Below, piece after piece: positions 1 through 7,695 of a DNA stretch of 64,000 nucleotides (its first letter is position 1; each line of letters opens with the position of its first letter). The stretch is from Polaribacter reichenbachii (GTDB lineage Bacteria > Bacteroidota > Bacteroidia > Flavobacteriales > Flavobacteriaceae), in contig NZ_CP019419.1 in assembly GCF_001975665.1 (NCBI RefSeq), positions 2,525,501 to 2,589,500 on the forward strand, written 5' to 3'. The notes below the pieces were generated by a model, which saw nothing but the letters and a program-made list of their open reading frames with translations, was not told where the DNA came from and did not search any database. The position numbers and the translations under genes were made by a program.

Positions 1-1
1 A

Positions 2-754
2 ATTGCAGAATACAATAATTTAGAAAGTGTAAAAAAACACTTTGCAGAGCATGATGATATTGCTGGTGTAATTATTGAGCCAATTGGTGGAAATATGGGA
101 GTTGTAATTCCGCAAGACAATTTCTTAAAAGAATTAAAAGATTATTTAGAAACCAAAGGAGCATTGTTAATTGCTGATGAAGTAATGACAGGTTTCCGTT
201 CTAAATTTGGTGGCGCTCAAGAATTATTGGGTGTTACAGCAGATATTACGTGTTTAGGTAAAGTTATTGGTGGTGGTTTTCCTGTTGGTGCTTATGGGGC
301 AAGAAACGAAATTATGGAAAACGTTGCACCTTTAGGAGGAATGTATCAAGCAGGTACTTTGTCTGGAAATCCAATAGCAATGGCTGGAGGAATATCAACC
401 TTAACTGAGTTGAAAAAACAAAATCCGTATGAAAAGTTCGAAGAAATTGGAGCTATTATAGAAGTAATTTTGCTAGAAACTGCTAAAAAATACAATGTAG
501 ATTTAACAGTAAACAGATTTGGTTCTATGTTAAATCCGTTTTTTACAAAAACAAAAGTTACTAATTTTGAAGAAGCACAAACATCAGACACCGAAAAATT
601 TGCAATATTCTTTTGGGAAATGATTAAAAACGGAGTGTTTTTACCACCAAGTCAATTTGAAGCTTGGTTTTTATCATCAGCATTAAAAGACAAAGATATT
701 AAGGTAATAGCTGATGCAGTTGAAGCAGGAATGTTAGCTGTTTCTAAAATGTAA
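2..754 (+). CDS. hemL: Glutamate-1-semialdehyde 2,1-aminomutase, C-terminal part
   Basis: The reading frame is open from the first bases, so the 5' end lies outside the window. The ATG at position 95 is internal, not the start. HemL is a PLP enzyme that converts glutamate-1-semialdehyde to 5-aminolevulinate, the first committed tetrapyrrole precursor. Visible family features are IEPIGGNMG, the ADEVMTGFR segment (cofactor-contacting Asp) and the PLP-lysine region CLGKVIGGGFPVGAYG, followed by GTLSGNPIAMAGG. The C-terminus has the normal length. hemE and hemF lie downstream on the same strand, which supports a heme locus. The 3' end is followed directly by a CGCAAAG-type inverted repeat. Confidence 0.95.
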   Translation: MAEYNNLESVKKHFAEHDDIAGVIIEPIGGNMGVVIPQDNFLKELKDYLETKGALLIADEVMTGFRSKFGGAQELLGVTADITCLGKVIGGGFPVGAYGARNEIMENVAPLGGMYQAGTLSGNPIAMAGGISTLTELKKQNPYEKFEEIGAIIEVILLETAKKYNVDLTVNRFGSMLNPFFTKTKVTNFEEAQTSDTEKFAIFFWEMIKNGVFLPPSQFEAWFLSSALKDKDIKVIADAVEAGMLAVSKM

Positions 755-756
755 TT

Positions 757-853
757 TAACCGCAAAGGCGCAAAGAAAAGCGCAGAGTTCGCAAAGTTTT
801 TTGAATTATTTCTTAGTGTACTTTGCGAAAACTTAGCACCTTTACGATTTAAA
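757..853. repeat. CGCAAAG-type inverted repeat, left copy
   Basis: This roughly 97-bp spacer fills the gap between hemL and the GxxExxY gene. It carries CGCAAAG-like units in one orientation at its left (about 761-796) and CTTTGCG-like units in the other orientation at its right (821-846), so it can fold into an imperfect hairpin. Its right half closely matches the right half of the repeat at 1246-1365: both read CTTTGCGAAAACTTAGC followed by a CCTTT.CG unit. No coding function is visible. Confidence 0.8.
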
Positions 854-864
854 ATAATATAAAA

Positions 865-1242
865 ATGACCGAAAACGAAATTTCTAAAATCATTGTAGAT
901 TGTGCATTAAAAGTGCATAGAAATTTAGGCCCAGGTTTGTTAGAAAGTGCATATGAAGAATGTTTATTTTACGAATTAGAAAAAAGAAATTTAAAAGTAG
1001 AAAAGCAAAAACCATTGCCTTTAATTTATGAAGAAGTCAAATTAAATGTTGGTTATCGATTAGATTTATTGGTTCAAGATAAAGTAATAGTTGAGTTAAA
1101 AGCTGTTGAAAATCTTACAGATGTGCATTTAGCGCAAGTTTTGACTTATTTAAAGTTATCAGAATGTAAATTAGGTTTGTTAATCAATTTTAACGTAGCT
1201 TTAATAAAATACGGAATTAAAAGAGTAGTGAATAATTTATAA
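865..1242 (+). CDS. GxxExxY family protein
   Basis: This 125-residue protein carries the family signature GLLESAY at about residues 24-30, following HRNLGPG. The central part, YRLDLLVQDKVIVELKAV (about residues 65-82), has the D...ExK spacing of a PD-(D/E)xK nuclease-like fold, and a hydrophobic strand LGLLINFN follows. Family members are about 120-130 residues, so it looks complete. The biochemical role of the family is not known to me; a nucleic-acid role is only suggested by the fold. The gene lies between hemL and hemE and is bracketed by two related CGCAAAG inverted repeats, which suggests that gene plus repeats arrived as one unit. Confidence 0.9.
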   Translation: MTENEISKIIVDCALKVHRNLGPGLLESAYEECLFYELEKRNLKVEKQKPLPLIYEEVKLNVGYRLDLLVQDKVIVELKAVENLTDVHLAQVLTYLKLSECKLGLLINFNVALIKYGIKRVVNNL

Positions 1243-1245
1243 ATT

Positions 1246-1365
1246 TTAAACGCAAAGAAGTAAAAGAGAGTTCAGAGTTTGCAAAGAAATTTTAAAATAA
1301 TTTTTGTTAACGATGTTAAAAAAATCTTAGCGCACTTTGCGAAAACTTAGCGCCTTTGCGTTTAA
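1246..1365. repeat. CGCAAAG-type inverted repeat, right copy, abutting hemE start
   Basis: The outer arms TTAAACGCAAAG (1246-1257) and CTTTGCGTTTAA (1354-1365) are perfect 12-bp reverse complements, with further CGCAAAG/CTTTGCG-like units inside. The element fills the whole gap between the GxxExxY gene and hemE and stops 3 bp before the hemE ATG, so it forms the hemE leader. Its right half is nearly identical to that of the copy at 757-853. Confidence 0.85.
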
Positions 1366-1368
1366 ACG

Positions 1369-2397
1369 ATGATAAAAAACGATTTATTTTTAAGAGCATT
1401 AAAAGGAGAAACAGTAGATAGACCACCAGTTTGGATGATGAGACAAGCAGGTAGATATTTACCAGAATTTATGGAAATCAAACATAAATACGATTTCTTT
1501 ACACGTTGTCAAACTCCAGAATTAGCATCAGAAATTACAGTGCAACCTATTAGAAGATACGGAATGGATGCAGCTATTTTATTTTCTGATATTTTGGTAA
1601 TTCCACAAGCAATGAACATTGAAGTGGAAATGAAACCAAATTTTGGACCCTATTTACCAAATCCTATTCGTTCTCAAAAAGACTTAGATTCAGTAATTAT
1701 TCCAGATATTCAAGATTCTTTAGGTTATGTAATGGATGCCATTAAAGCAACCAAAGAAAAGTTGAATGATGAAATTCCGTTAATAGGTTTTGCAGGTTCA
1801 CCTTGGACAATTCTTTGCTATTGTGTACAAGGTCAAGGATCTAAAAACTTTGACAAAGCCAAGGAATTATGTTTCACTAATCCTGTTGTAGCACATAGTT
1901 TATTGCAAAAAATTACAGATACAACAATTGCATATTTAAAGGCAAAAGTTGAGGCTGGTGTAGATGCAGTTCAAGTTTTTGATTCTTGGGGAGGCATGTT
2001 GTCTCCAACAGATTATCAAGAATTTTCGTGGCAATATATTCAACAGATTATCGATGCTTTAAAAGATATAACACCTGTAATTGCTTTTGGTAAAGGATGT
2101 TGGTTTGCTTTAAACGAAATGTCTAAATCTGGTGCTTCAGCTTTAGGTGTAGATTGGACTTGTTCACCAAGAAATGCTCGTTATTTGTCTGGAGGACAAA
2201 TAACTTTACAAGGTAATTTCGACCCAACAAGATTGTTTTCTCCACCAGCAACTATCAAGAAAATGGTGCATAAAATGATTGATGAATTTGGTAAAGACAG
2301 GTTGGTTGTAAATCTTGGTCATGGTATTTTACCAAACATACCTTTAGACCATGCAAAAGCATTTATAGATGCTGTAAAAGAATACAAAGCATCATAA
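1369..2397 (+). CDS. hemE: Uroporphyrinogen decarboxylase
   Basis: HemE decarboxylates the four acetate side chains of uroporphyrinogen III to give coproporphyrinogen III in the cytoplasm. At 342 residues it has the usual length. The N-terminal signature [16 protein letters not shown] begins at about residue 18. Other family blocks are [13 protein letters not shown] with the catalytic Asp, [21 protein letters not shown] and the C-terminal [11 protein letters not shown]. The start is the ATG immediately after the CGCAAAG repeat; the family motif begins 18 residues later, as expected. Its product is the substrate of HemF, encoded about 1.5 kb downstream. Confidence 0.97.
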   Translation: MIKNDLFLRALKGETVDRPPVWMMRQAGRYLPEFMEIKHKYDFFTRCQTPELASEITVQPIRRYGMDAAILFSDILVIPQAMNIEVEMKPNFGPYLPNPIRSQKDLDSVIIPDIQDSLGYVMDAIKATKEKLNDEIPLIGFAGSPWTILCYCVQGQGSKNFDKAKELCFTNPVVAHSLLQKITDTTIAYLKAKVEAGVDAVQVFDSWGGMLSPTDYQEFSWQYIQQIIDALKDITPVIAFGKGCWFALNEMSKSGASALGVDWTCSPRNARYLSGGQITLQGNFDPTRLFSPPATIKKMVHKMIDEFGKDRLVVNLGHGILPNIPLDHAKAFIDAVKEYKAS

Positions 2398-2405
2398 AAT
2401 AAGAA

Positions 2406-2504
2406 TTTGGGCGTTACTTTGTTTTGAAAAAAAACAAAGTCGCGCTTTCCATTATATCTTTTTGCAGAAAAAGCAAAAAGGATGTCATTTCAATCGCTAA
2501 CGCA
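2406..2504. repeat. Interspersed palindromic element, copy 1
   Basis: This spacer runs from TTTGGGCGTT to CTAACGCA and contains two hairpins. One has ACTTTGTTTT/AAAACAAAGT arms near 2416-2440 and the other CTTTTTGC/GCAAAAAG arms near 2458-2480. A second copy with the same ends and the same core, TATATCTTTTT...AAAAAGGATGTC followed by TTTCAATC, is at 37511-37590. It may also stop transcription after hemE. Confidence 0.75.
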
Positions 2505-2567
2505 CTTTTTGCTAACTTTTTGAGTTAATGATTAAGTAAATGCTTTTCAAAAATAATTATTGTAGAA

Positions 2568-3053
2568 ATGTCTAAATGGAAAATCATAAAAAGTCTAAAT
2601 TTTAAGCAAGTAATTGTGCTTTTAGGGTGGTTTTTAAAACATCCAATTTTTATGTATGCTACTTTTAGAGCAACTGTAAAAACGTTAAGAATTGCTCAAA
2701 AAAGATTTCCAAATACTCATAATTTCGATAATAAAGCAAACGCTTTTCGTCACGCACTCTGGAATATTTTAATAGCCAAAAAATGTTTAAAATTTAGTTC
2801 AGATTTAGAACAAGTTTTAACTTGGACAAAGCAAATTACAGGTTGGCACGAAGAATTTTCACCCAATGAGATTTTGGCAAAAAAAATGGATTTAAAAAAT
2901 AATCAATTGGGTAGAAAATGGTTTTCGATTCTAAAAAATGAATCAATATTAAAAATTGAAGAATATTTAATAGAGAAATTATGTAGTGCAATTAAAATTA
3001 ATTTTGATTCACCTTTAGATAAAATTGATAATTTGGTATTTTTGGAAGACTAA
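2568..3053 (+). CDS. DUF6973-like protein of unknown function
   Basis: This 161-residue protein has no signal peptide. The pattern NAFRHALWN (about residues 62-70), a later WHEEF (about 101) and MDLKNNQLGR (about 115-124) has the spacing I associate with DUF6973-type proteins: an RHA.WN block, then HE, then D.NN..GR. Conserved Arg, His and Glu residues would fit a catalytic or metal site, but no activity is known to me. It lies 10 bp upstream of the EI24-like gene on the same strand, so the two are probably co-transcribed. Confidence 0.65.
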   Translation: MSKWKIIKSLNFKQVIVLLGWFLKHPIFMYATFRATVKTLRIAQKRFPNTHNFDNKANAFRHALWNILIAKKCLKFSSDLEQVLTWTKQITGWHEEFSPNEILAKKMDLKNNQLGRKWFSILKNESILKIEEYLIEKLCSAIKINFDSPLDKIDNLVFLED

Positions 3054-3063
3054 ATAATTTACT

Positions 3064-3822
3064 ATGTTAAAGAATATAATTTTAGGAATTAAAGAATATT
3101 CAGGTGCTTTCGCTTTAATTTCAAAGTTAAAACTTTGGAAATATTTTATAATACCTGTATTAATTAGTTTAGTAACTGCAGTTTTAATTGGTGTAGAAGC
3201 TTATGCGCTGTCAGACAATGTTGGCAGTTTTATTGCTAGAATCTGGATTTGGGATTGGGGAAAAGAAACTTTTACTGGTATTAGTAATTTTATTGGTGGA
3301 GTAATTGTTCTAATCATTGGTTTAATTCTTTACAAACATATTGTAATGGCATTATCAGCGCCATTTATGAGTCCTGTTTCAGAAAAAATTGAAAAGCATT
3401 TTTATGGAGATGTAAAACATTTACACAGAAAAACAACTAATGCAGAGCAATTAATAAGAGGTTTACGCTTAAATATTAGAAATTTAGTAAAAGAATTACT
3501 GATTTCTATTCCTATTTTATTACTTAAATTCATTCCAATAGTAAATATATTTTCAACAATTCTATTGTTTTTAGTTCAGGCGTATTATGCAGGTTTTGGT
3601 AATATGGATTATACTTTAGAGCGTCATTTAGATTATAAAGGAAGTGTAGATTTTGTAGGTAAAAACAAAGGTTTTGCTATTGGCAATGGAATTGTTTTTA
3701 TGCTTTTCCTATTAATACCAGTTGTTGGTATTATAATAGTATTGCCATTATCTGTAACTGCAGCATCAACAAAAACTTTAAAATTATTACATAATAAGCA
3801 CGAGTTGGTTTATGAAAAATAA
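3064..3822 (+). CDS. EI24/CysZ-like membrane protein
   Basis: This 252-residue protein has hydrophobic segments at about residues 27-50, 70-95, 145-175 and 205-235. An amphipathic stretch, ALSAPFMSPVSEKIEKHFYG, follows the second. This layout matches the EI24 (PF07264) family, which includes the sulfate permease CysZ. No sulfur-assimilation genes are nearby, so sulfate transport is not assumed. The gene closely follows the DUF6973-like gene, and the RAYT left REP hairpin begins just after its stop codon. Confidence 0.8.
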   Translation: MLKNIILGIKEYSGAFALISKLKLWKYFIIPVLISLVTAVLIGVEAYALSDNVGSFIARIWIWDWGKETFTGISNFIGGVIVLIIGLILYKHIVMALSAPFMSPVSEKIEKHFYGDVKHLHRKTTNAEQLIRGLRLNIRNLVKELLISIPILLLKFIPIVNIFSTILLFLVQAYYAGFGNMDYTLERHLDYKGSVDFVGKNKGFAIGNGIVFMLFLLIPVVGIIIVLPLSVTAASTKTLKLLHNKHELVYEK

Positions 3823-3847
3823 CTAACCTGTAAGGTTTCCCAAACAT

Positions 3848-3874
3848 CCTGCAAGGTTTTAAAAACCTTGTAGG
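3848..3874. repeat. REP hairpin, left flank of the RAYT
   Basis: A 27-bp palindrome starts CCTGCAAGGTTTT and ends AACCTTGTAGG, 25 bp before the RAYT ATG. Its reverse complement matches the right REP at 4480-4506 at 26 of 27 positions, so the two copies flank the transposase part in inverted orientation. A half-copy (AACCTGTAAGGTTT) sits just upstream at 3825-3838. Confidence 0.9.
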
Positions 3875-3899
3875 TATATTAAATAGCAATATTATAATT

Positions 3900-5423
3900 A
3901 TGAAATTAGAAGTTTTAGAAAAAGATAAATATTATCACATCTATAATAGAGGTATAAATGGTGGGCTTCTATTTAGAAATGATGATAATATGAATTATTT
4001 TTTAAAACTAGTTGAAAAATACCTTTCAGAAAAAATTACTATTTTATCATACTGTCTTTTAAAAAATCATTATCATTTTTTAGTAAGAATAAATGTTGAT
4101 GGTGAGCTTGCAACTCAAGCATTTTCTAATTTATTTAATGCTTATGCTAAGGCATTTAATAAACAACAAGGAAGAACGGGCAGTTTATTCGAAAAGCATT
4201 TTAAAAGAAAACATATTTCATCAGAAGAATATTTAAAAAACACCATTTTATATATCCATAAAAACCCAGAGAATCATAAAATTGTTTCTGATTTAAAGAA
4301 ATACGAATATTCTTCATATAATTCTATTGTCAATAATCAATCGAAAATTATTTCAATAAAAGAAGTTATTTCTTTGTTTGATGACTTAGAAAACTTTGTC
4401 TTTATTCATAAAAAAGACTTAGAGATAGAAGAACTTAAAAATTTTGAAAACTTCACAGATTTGGAAAAACAGAATAATACCTACAAGGTTTCTAAAACCT
4501 TGCAGGAAGAGAAAATTAGTTACAAAAATAAATTTTACAAATACATAGAAAACCTACAAGACACCATAACTTCTAAATTAGAAGAAGTTGATGGATCAGC
4601 TAAATTTCAAGAAGATATTTGGCAAAGAAAAGAAGGTGGTGGAGGTAGAACTCGTGTAATTGAAAATGGAACTGTTTTCGAAAAAGGAGGTGTAAATATT
4701 TCTGCGGTTCACGGAGAGTTACCTGAGGTTTTAAGAAATCAGTTTAAAGTAAGAGAGGGTAACTTTTTTGCTTGTGGATTGAGTTTGGTTTTACATCCAA
4801 AGAACCCTTTTGTACCTACAGTTCATGCAAATTGGCGTTATTTTGAAATGTATGATGAATCAGGAAATATTGTCACCCAATGGTTTGGTGGTGGTCAAGA
4901 TTTAACACCTTATTATTTGTTTGATGAAGATGCAACTCATTTTCATACAGTATGTAAATCCGCTTGCGATAAACATCATTCTGAATTTTATCCGAAGTTT
5001 AAAAAAACTTGTGATGAATATTTCTGGAATTCCCATAGAAACGAAGCTCGTGGAATTGGAGGATTATTCTTTGATTATTTAAAAGAAGTAGATGGTTTTA
5101 CGATTGATGATCGTTACAATTTTGTAACTGAAGTTGGTAATAGCTTTTTAGAAAGTTATGTGCCAATAGTAGAAAAAAGAAAAAATATTGAATTTAATCA
5201 AGAAAATAAAGATTGGCAAGAAGTTAGAAGAGGACGTTATGTTGAGTTTAATTTAGTGCATGATAGAGGTACTCTTTTCGGATTAAAAACAAATGGTAGA
5301 ATAGAAAGTATTTTAATGAGTTTACCACCAATTGTGCAATGGAAATACAACCATCAACCAGAAAAAAACTCAGCAGAAGAAAAATTGTTAGAAGTTTTGG
5401 AATCTCCTAAAGATTGGGTGTAA
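3900..5423 (+). CDS. hemF: RAYT transposase fused in frame to oxygen-dependent coproporphyrinogen oxidase
   Basis: One open frame of 507 codons. Residues 1 to about 190 form a REP-associated Y1/HUH transposase with the HUH motif KNHYHFLV (H57, H59) and the nucleophile region YIHKNP (Tyr118), so its catalytic residues are intact. Residues 194-203 are encoded by the right REP hairpin. From about residue 209 the frame is a complete HemF of about 299 residues, with NLQDT, GGGGRTRV, HANWRYFE, GGGQDLTPYY, HRNEARGIGGLFFDYL, RRGRYVEFNL and ESILMSLPP. HemF oxidises coproporphyrinogen III to protoporphyrinogen IX using O2. No in-frame ATG or GTG lies between the transposase and the HemF core. HemF must therefore be made as a fusion, cleaved from it, or started at a TTG (4461 or 4500) or another rare start. 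Confidence 0.93.
   Translation: MKLEVLEKDKYYHIYNRGINGGLLFRNDDNMNYFLKLVEKYLSEKITILSYCLLKNHYHFLVRINVDGELATQAFSNLFNAYAKAFNKQQGRTGSLFEKHFKRKHISSEEYLKNTILYIHKNPENHKIVSDLKKYEYSSYNSIVNNQSKIISIKEVISLFDDLENFVFIHKKDLEIEELKNFENFTDLEKQNNTYKVSKTLQEEKISYKNKFYKYIENLQDTITSKLEEVDGSAKFQEDIWQRKEGGGGRTRVIENGTVFEKGGVNISAVHGELPEVLRNQFKVREGNFFACGLSLVLHPKNPFVPTVHANWRYFEMYDESGNIVTQWFGGGQDLTPYYLFDEDATHFHTVCKSACDKHHSEFYPKFKKTCDEYFWNSHRNEARGIGGLFFDYLKEVDGFTIDDRYNFVTEVGNSFLESYVPIVEKRKNIEFNQENKDWQEVRRGRYVEFNLVHDRGTLFGLKTNGRIESILMSLPPIVQWKYNHQPEKNSAEEKLLEVLESPKDWV
4480..4506. repeat. REP hairpin, right flank, inside the fused ORF
   Basis: A 27-bp palindrome starts CCTACAAGGTTT and ends AAAACCTTGCAGG. It is the inverted partner of the REP at 3848-3874, with one difference. 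It is translated as part of the linker (residues 194-203) between the transposase and HemF domains and contains an in-frame TTG at 4500. Confidence 0.9.
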
Positions 5424-5446
5424 AACATTGAATAATTATTAGTGAT

Positions 5447-5468
5447 TATTCCTTTTTAAAAAGGAATA
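5447..5468. repeat. Perfect 22-bp palindrome after hemF
   Basis: TATTCCTTTTT (5447-5457) is followed directly by its reverse complement AAAAAGGAATA (5458-5468), 24 bp after the hemF stop. It could be a weak terminator or a cruciform, but no T-run follows. Confidence 0.5.
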
Positions 5469-5579
5469 TTTAATATTTATGAGGAATAATTTTATTATTT
5501 TACGAATAATTAAAATTATATTTTTTTTTGAAATGAATTATAGGTTGCAAAAAATACGAATAAAATCATCACTTTTTTG

Positions 5580-5587
5580 TACTTTTG
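5580..5587 (+). promoter_or_regulatory. Putative -7 box upstream of the E2 gene
   Basis: TACTTTTG matches the Bacteroidota -7 consensus TAnnTTTG and lies 22 bp before the ATG at 5610. I do not see a convincing -33 TTTG at the right distance. Confidence 0.4.
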
Positions 5588-5609
5588 CAATCTCTAAAAC
5601 TAGATAGAA

Positions 5610-6971
5610 ATGGCAAGATTCGAATTAAAGTTACCAAAAATGGGGGAAAGTGTTGCAGAAGCAACGATAACTTCTTGGCTAAAAGAAGTTGGAGACCTTG
5701 TTGAACTTGACGAAGCTGTTGTTGAAATTGCTACAGATAAAGTAGATTCTGAAGTACCATCTGAAGTAGAAGGAACTTTAGTTGAGGTTTTATTTGAGAA
5801 AGATACAGTTGTTGCGGTTGGCGAAACCATTGCAATTATAGAAACAGATAAAGTTAGTATTCCTAACAAAGTTGAACCTGTTGTTGCCAAAGAAGTTAGC
5901 ACTCCAGAAGTTGTAGAAGTAGAAAAAACGATAGAAAAAGCTGTAGAAACTGTGGCTACTCCAATCGCAAAATCTTCTGATTCAGGTAAATTTTATTCTC
6001 CTTTGGTTAGAAATATCGCTCAAACAGAGGGAGTTTCTATGGATGAGTTAGAAACTATAGTAGGTACTGGTCAAGATGGTAGAGTTACTAAAAGTGATAT
6101 TTTATCTTATATAGAAAATAAAGGAAATAAAACACCAAAACCTGCACCAGTTGCTGTTTCAAAACCAGTTGAGGTTCCTGTTCAACAAAAAGAAGTAGCA
6201 ATAGTTGAAAAACCTAAAAAACAAAAGCAAGTTAAAAAAGCTGCACCTGTTTCTTTAAATGGTGGTGATGAAATTATTGAAATGAGTAGAATGGGAAAAC
6301 TGATTGCCAAGCATATGGTAGATTCAGTTCAAACTTCAGCACATGTACAATCATTTATTGAAATTGATGTTACTAATATCGTAAAATGGAGAAATAAAGT
6401 TAAAGATGCATTTCTTGAAAGAGAAGGAGAGAAGTTAACTTTTACACCAATTTTAATGCAAGCAATTGCGTTAACAATTAAAAAATATCCATTAATTAAT
6501 ATTGCTGTTGATGGTGATAAAATCATTAAAAAGAAAAATATTAATCTTGGAATGGCTGCTGCTTTACCTGATGGAAATTTAATTGTGCCTGTAATTAAAA
6601 ATGCAGATCAATTAAATTTAGTAGGGATGACATCTGCCGTAAACGATTTGGCAAACAGAGCAAGAAATAATGCATTAAAACCAGATGAAGTACAAGATGG
6701 TACTTACACTGTTACCAATGTTGGTAGTTTTGGTTCTGTAATGGGTACACCAATTATTAATCAACCACAAGTTGCAATTTTAGCTCTAGGTGCTATTCGA
6801 AAAGTACCTGCAGTTATAGAAACTTCAGAAGGAGATTATGTAGGTATTAGACAAAAAATGTTTGTATCTCATTCTTACGATCACAGAGTTGTAAATGGTG
6901 CTTTAGGAGGTATGTTTATTAAAACACTAAAAGAAATATTAGAAGCTTGGGATGTGAATCGTGAGTTTTAA
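5610..6971 (+). CDS. 2-oxoacid dehydrogenase complex E2 (dihydrolipoamide acyltransferase)
   Basis: This 453-residue protein has the standard E2 domain order. An N-terminal lipoyl domain has ATDKVDSEVP with lipoyl Lys44. A Pro/Val/Lys linker leads to a peripheral subunit-binding domain at about residues 129-168 (YSPLVRNIA...GTGQDGRVTKSDIL). After a second linker comes the acyltransferase domain (about 215-453). It moves the acyl group from the lipoyl arm to CoA in the cytoplasm. The active-site motif reads DHRVVNG (His425, Asn429), where the classic motif is HRxxDG. The substrate (branched-chain, pyruvate or 2-oxoglutarate) cannot be fixed, because no E1 or E3 gene is adjacent. Confidence 0.93.
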   Translation: MARFELKLPKMGESVAEATITSWLKEVGDLVELDEAVVEIATDKVDSEVPSEVEGTLVEVLFEKDTVVAVGETIAIIETDKVSIPNKVEPVVAKEVSTPEVVEVEKTIEKAVETVATPIAKSSDSGKFYSPLVRNIAQTEGVSMDELETIVGTGQDGRVTKSDILSYIENKGNKTPKPAPVAVSKPVEVPVQQKEVAIVEKPKKQKQVKKAAPVSLNGGDEIIEMSRMGKLIAKHMVDSVQTSAHVQSFIEIDVTNIVKWRNKVKDAFLEREGEKLTFTPILMQAIALTIKKYPLINIAVDGDKIIKKKNINLGMAAALPDGNLIVPVIKNADQLNLVGMTSAVNDLANRARNNALKPDEVQDGTYTVTNVGSFGSVMGTPIINQPQVAILALGAIRKVPAVIETSEGDYVGIRQKMFVSHSYDHRVVNGALGGMFIKTLKEILEAWDVNREF

Positions 6972-6995
6972 AAATGTTAATTAAATTAAAGATAT

Positions 6996-7032
6996 AAAAA
7001 AGAGCTTAGTTAATTTAACTAAGCTCTTTTTT
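6996..7032. terminator. Bidirectional intrinsic terminator
   Basis: An 18-bp perfect inverted repeat (6996-7013 and 7015-7032) has an AAAAAAGAGCTTAGTT arm. It gives an A-run/T-run hairpin between the convergent E2 and AhpD-like genes and can serve both strands. Confidence 0.9.
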
Positions 7033-7061
7033 ATATTATTGATAAATATTAAATTTAGGTA

Positions 7062-7619
7062 TTATACAGTTTGTGGTTCCCAAGCAAATTTTTGAAAAGG
7101 AGCATCTACAGGTGTATTTGCAATATGATTTGTGTAATTACTAATTACTTTTTGCGATAAACCTAAGATAATTTCTAATACTTGTTTTTCTCCATAACCA
7201 GCAGCATAAAAAGTATTTAAATCTTCTTGAGCTACGTGTCCACGATTACGAGTTACCTTTAATGTAAATTCGTGTAATGCTTGTAATTTTTCTGTTGGTA
7301 ATTCAGTCTTGTTTCTTAATGCATCGGTAATCGCACTATCAACTTTCATCATATTTGCAATTGCAGTATGGGCAGGTACACAATAATGGCATTCGTGTTC
7401 TACGTTTATTGTTTGCCAAACTACAGTTAATTCGTCATTATTAAAAGAAGTGTTTGTAAACAATTTATGTATTGATTGGTAAGCTTCTAAAATTTCTGGA
7501 GATTCTGCTAATACACCATGTAAACCAGGTATCATTCCATTAGATTTTAATGATTGTTCTAATAAAGCTTTACTTCCTTCTGGAGTAGTTTCTAAATTGT
7601 GAATTTTTAATGTTGTCAT
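7062..7619 (-). CDS. Carboxymuconolactone decarboxylase/AhpD-like protein
   Basis: This 185-residue protein has the AhpD/CMD active-site arrangement EHECHYCVPAH (Cys77, Cys80, His84). Family members use the CxxC pair in thiol-based peroxide reduction, so a redox role is likely; the substrate is unknown. It lies next to a TetR-family regulator on the same strand. A CTAAAC...GTTTAG palindrome about 40 bp before its start is repeated before the regulator gene, so the TetR protein probably represses both. Confidence 0.85.
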   Translation of the reverse strand: MTTLKIHNLETTPEGSKALLEQSLKSNGMIPGLHGVLAESPEILEAYQSIHKLFTNTSFNNDELTVVWQTINVEHECHYCVPAHTAIANMMKVDSAITDALRNKTELPTEKLQALHEFTLKVTRNRGHVAQEDLNTFYAAGYGEKQVLEIILGLSQKVISNYTNHIANTPVDAPFQKFAWEPQTV

Positions 7620-7658
7620 AATTTTAATGTTTATTTATTGTTCTATTTGTAATAATAT

Positions 7659-7674
7659 CTAAACAATCGTTTAG
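7659..7674. promoter_or_regulatory. Putative TetR operator upstream of the AhpD-like gene
   Basis: CTAAAC-AATC-GTTTAG is a perfect 6+6 inverted repeat with a 4-nt centre, 39 bp upstream of the minus-strand start at 7619. A near-identical site is at 8282-8297. Confidence 0.6.
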
Positions 7675-7695
7675 TTTTAATTTAAAAAAAATGAT

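Noticed and set aside
754..1368. A CRISPR array, suggested by the repeated CGCAAAG units
   Set aside because: The units are short, in inverted orientation and irregularly spaced, with no equal spacers and no cas genes in the window.
5600..5902. A minus-strand Ser/Thr-rich frame over the E2 gene start
   Set aside because: It is antisense to the lipoyl domain coding sequence; the low-complexity Ser/Thr content mirrors the Val/Glu/Lys-rich codons.
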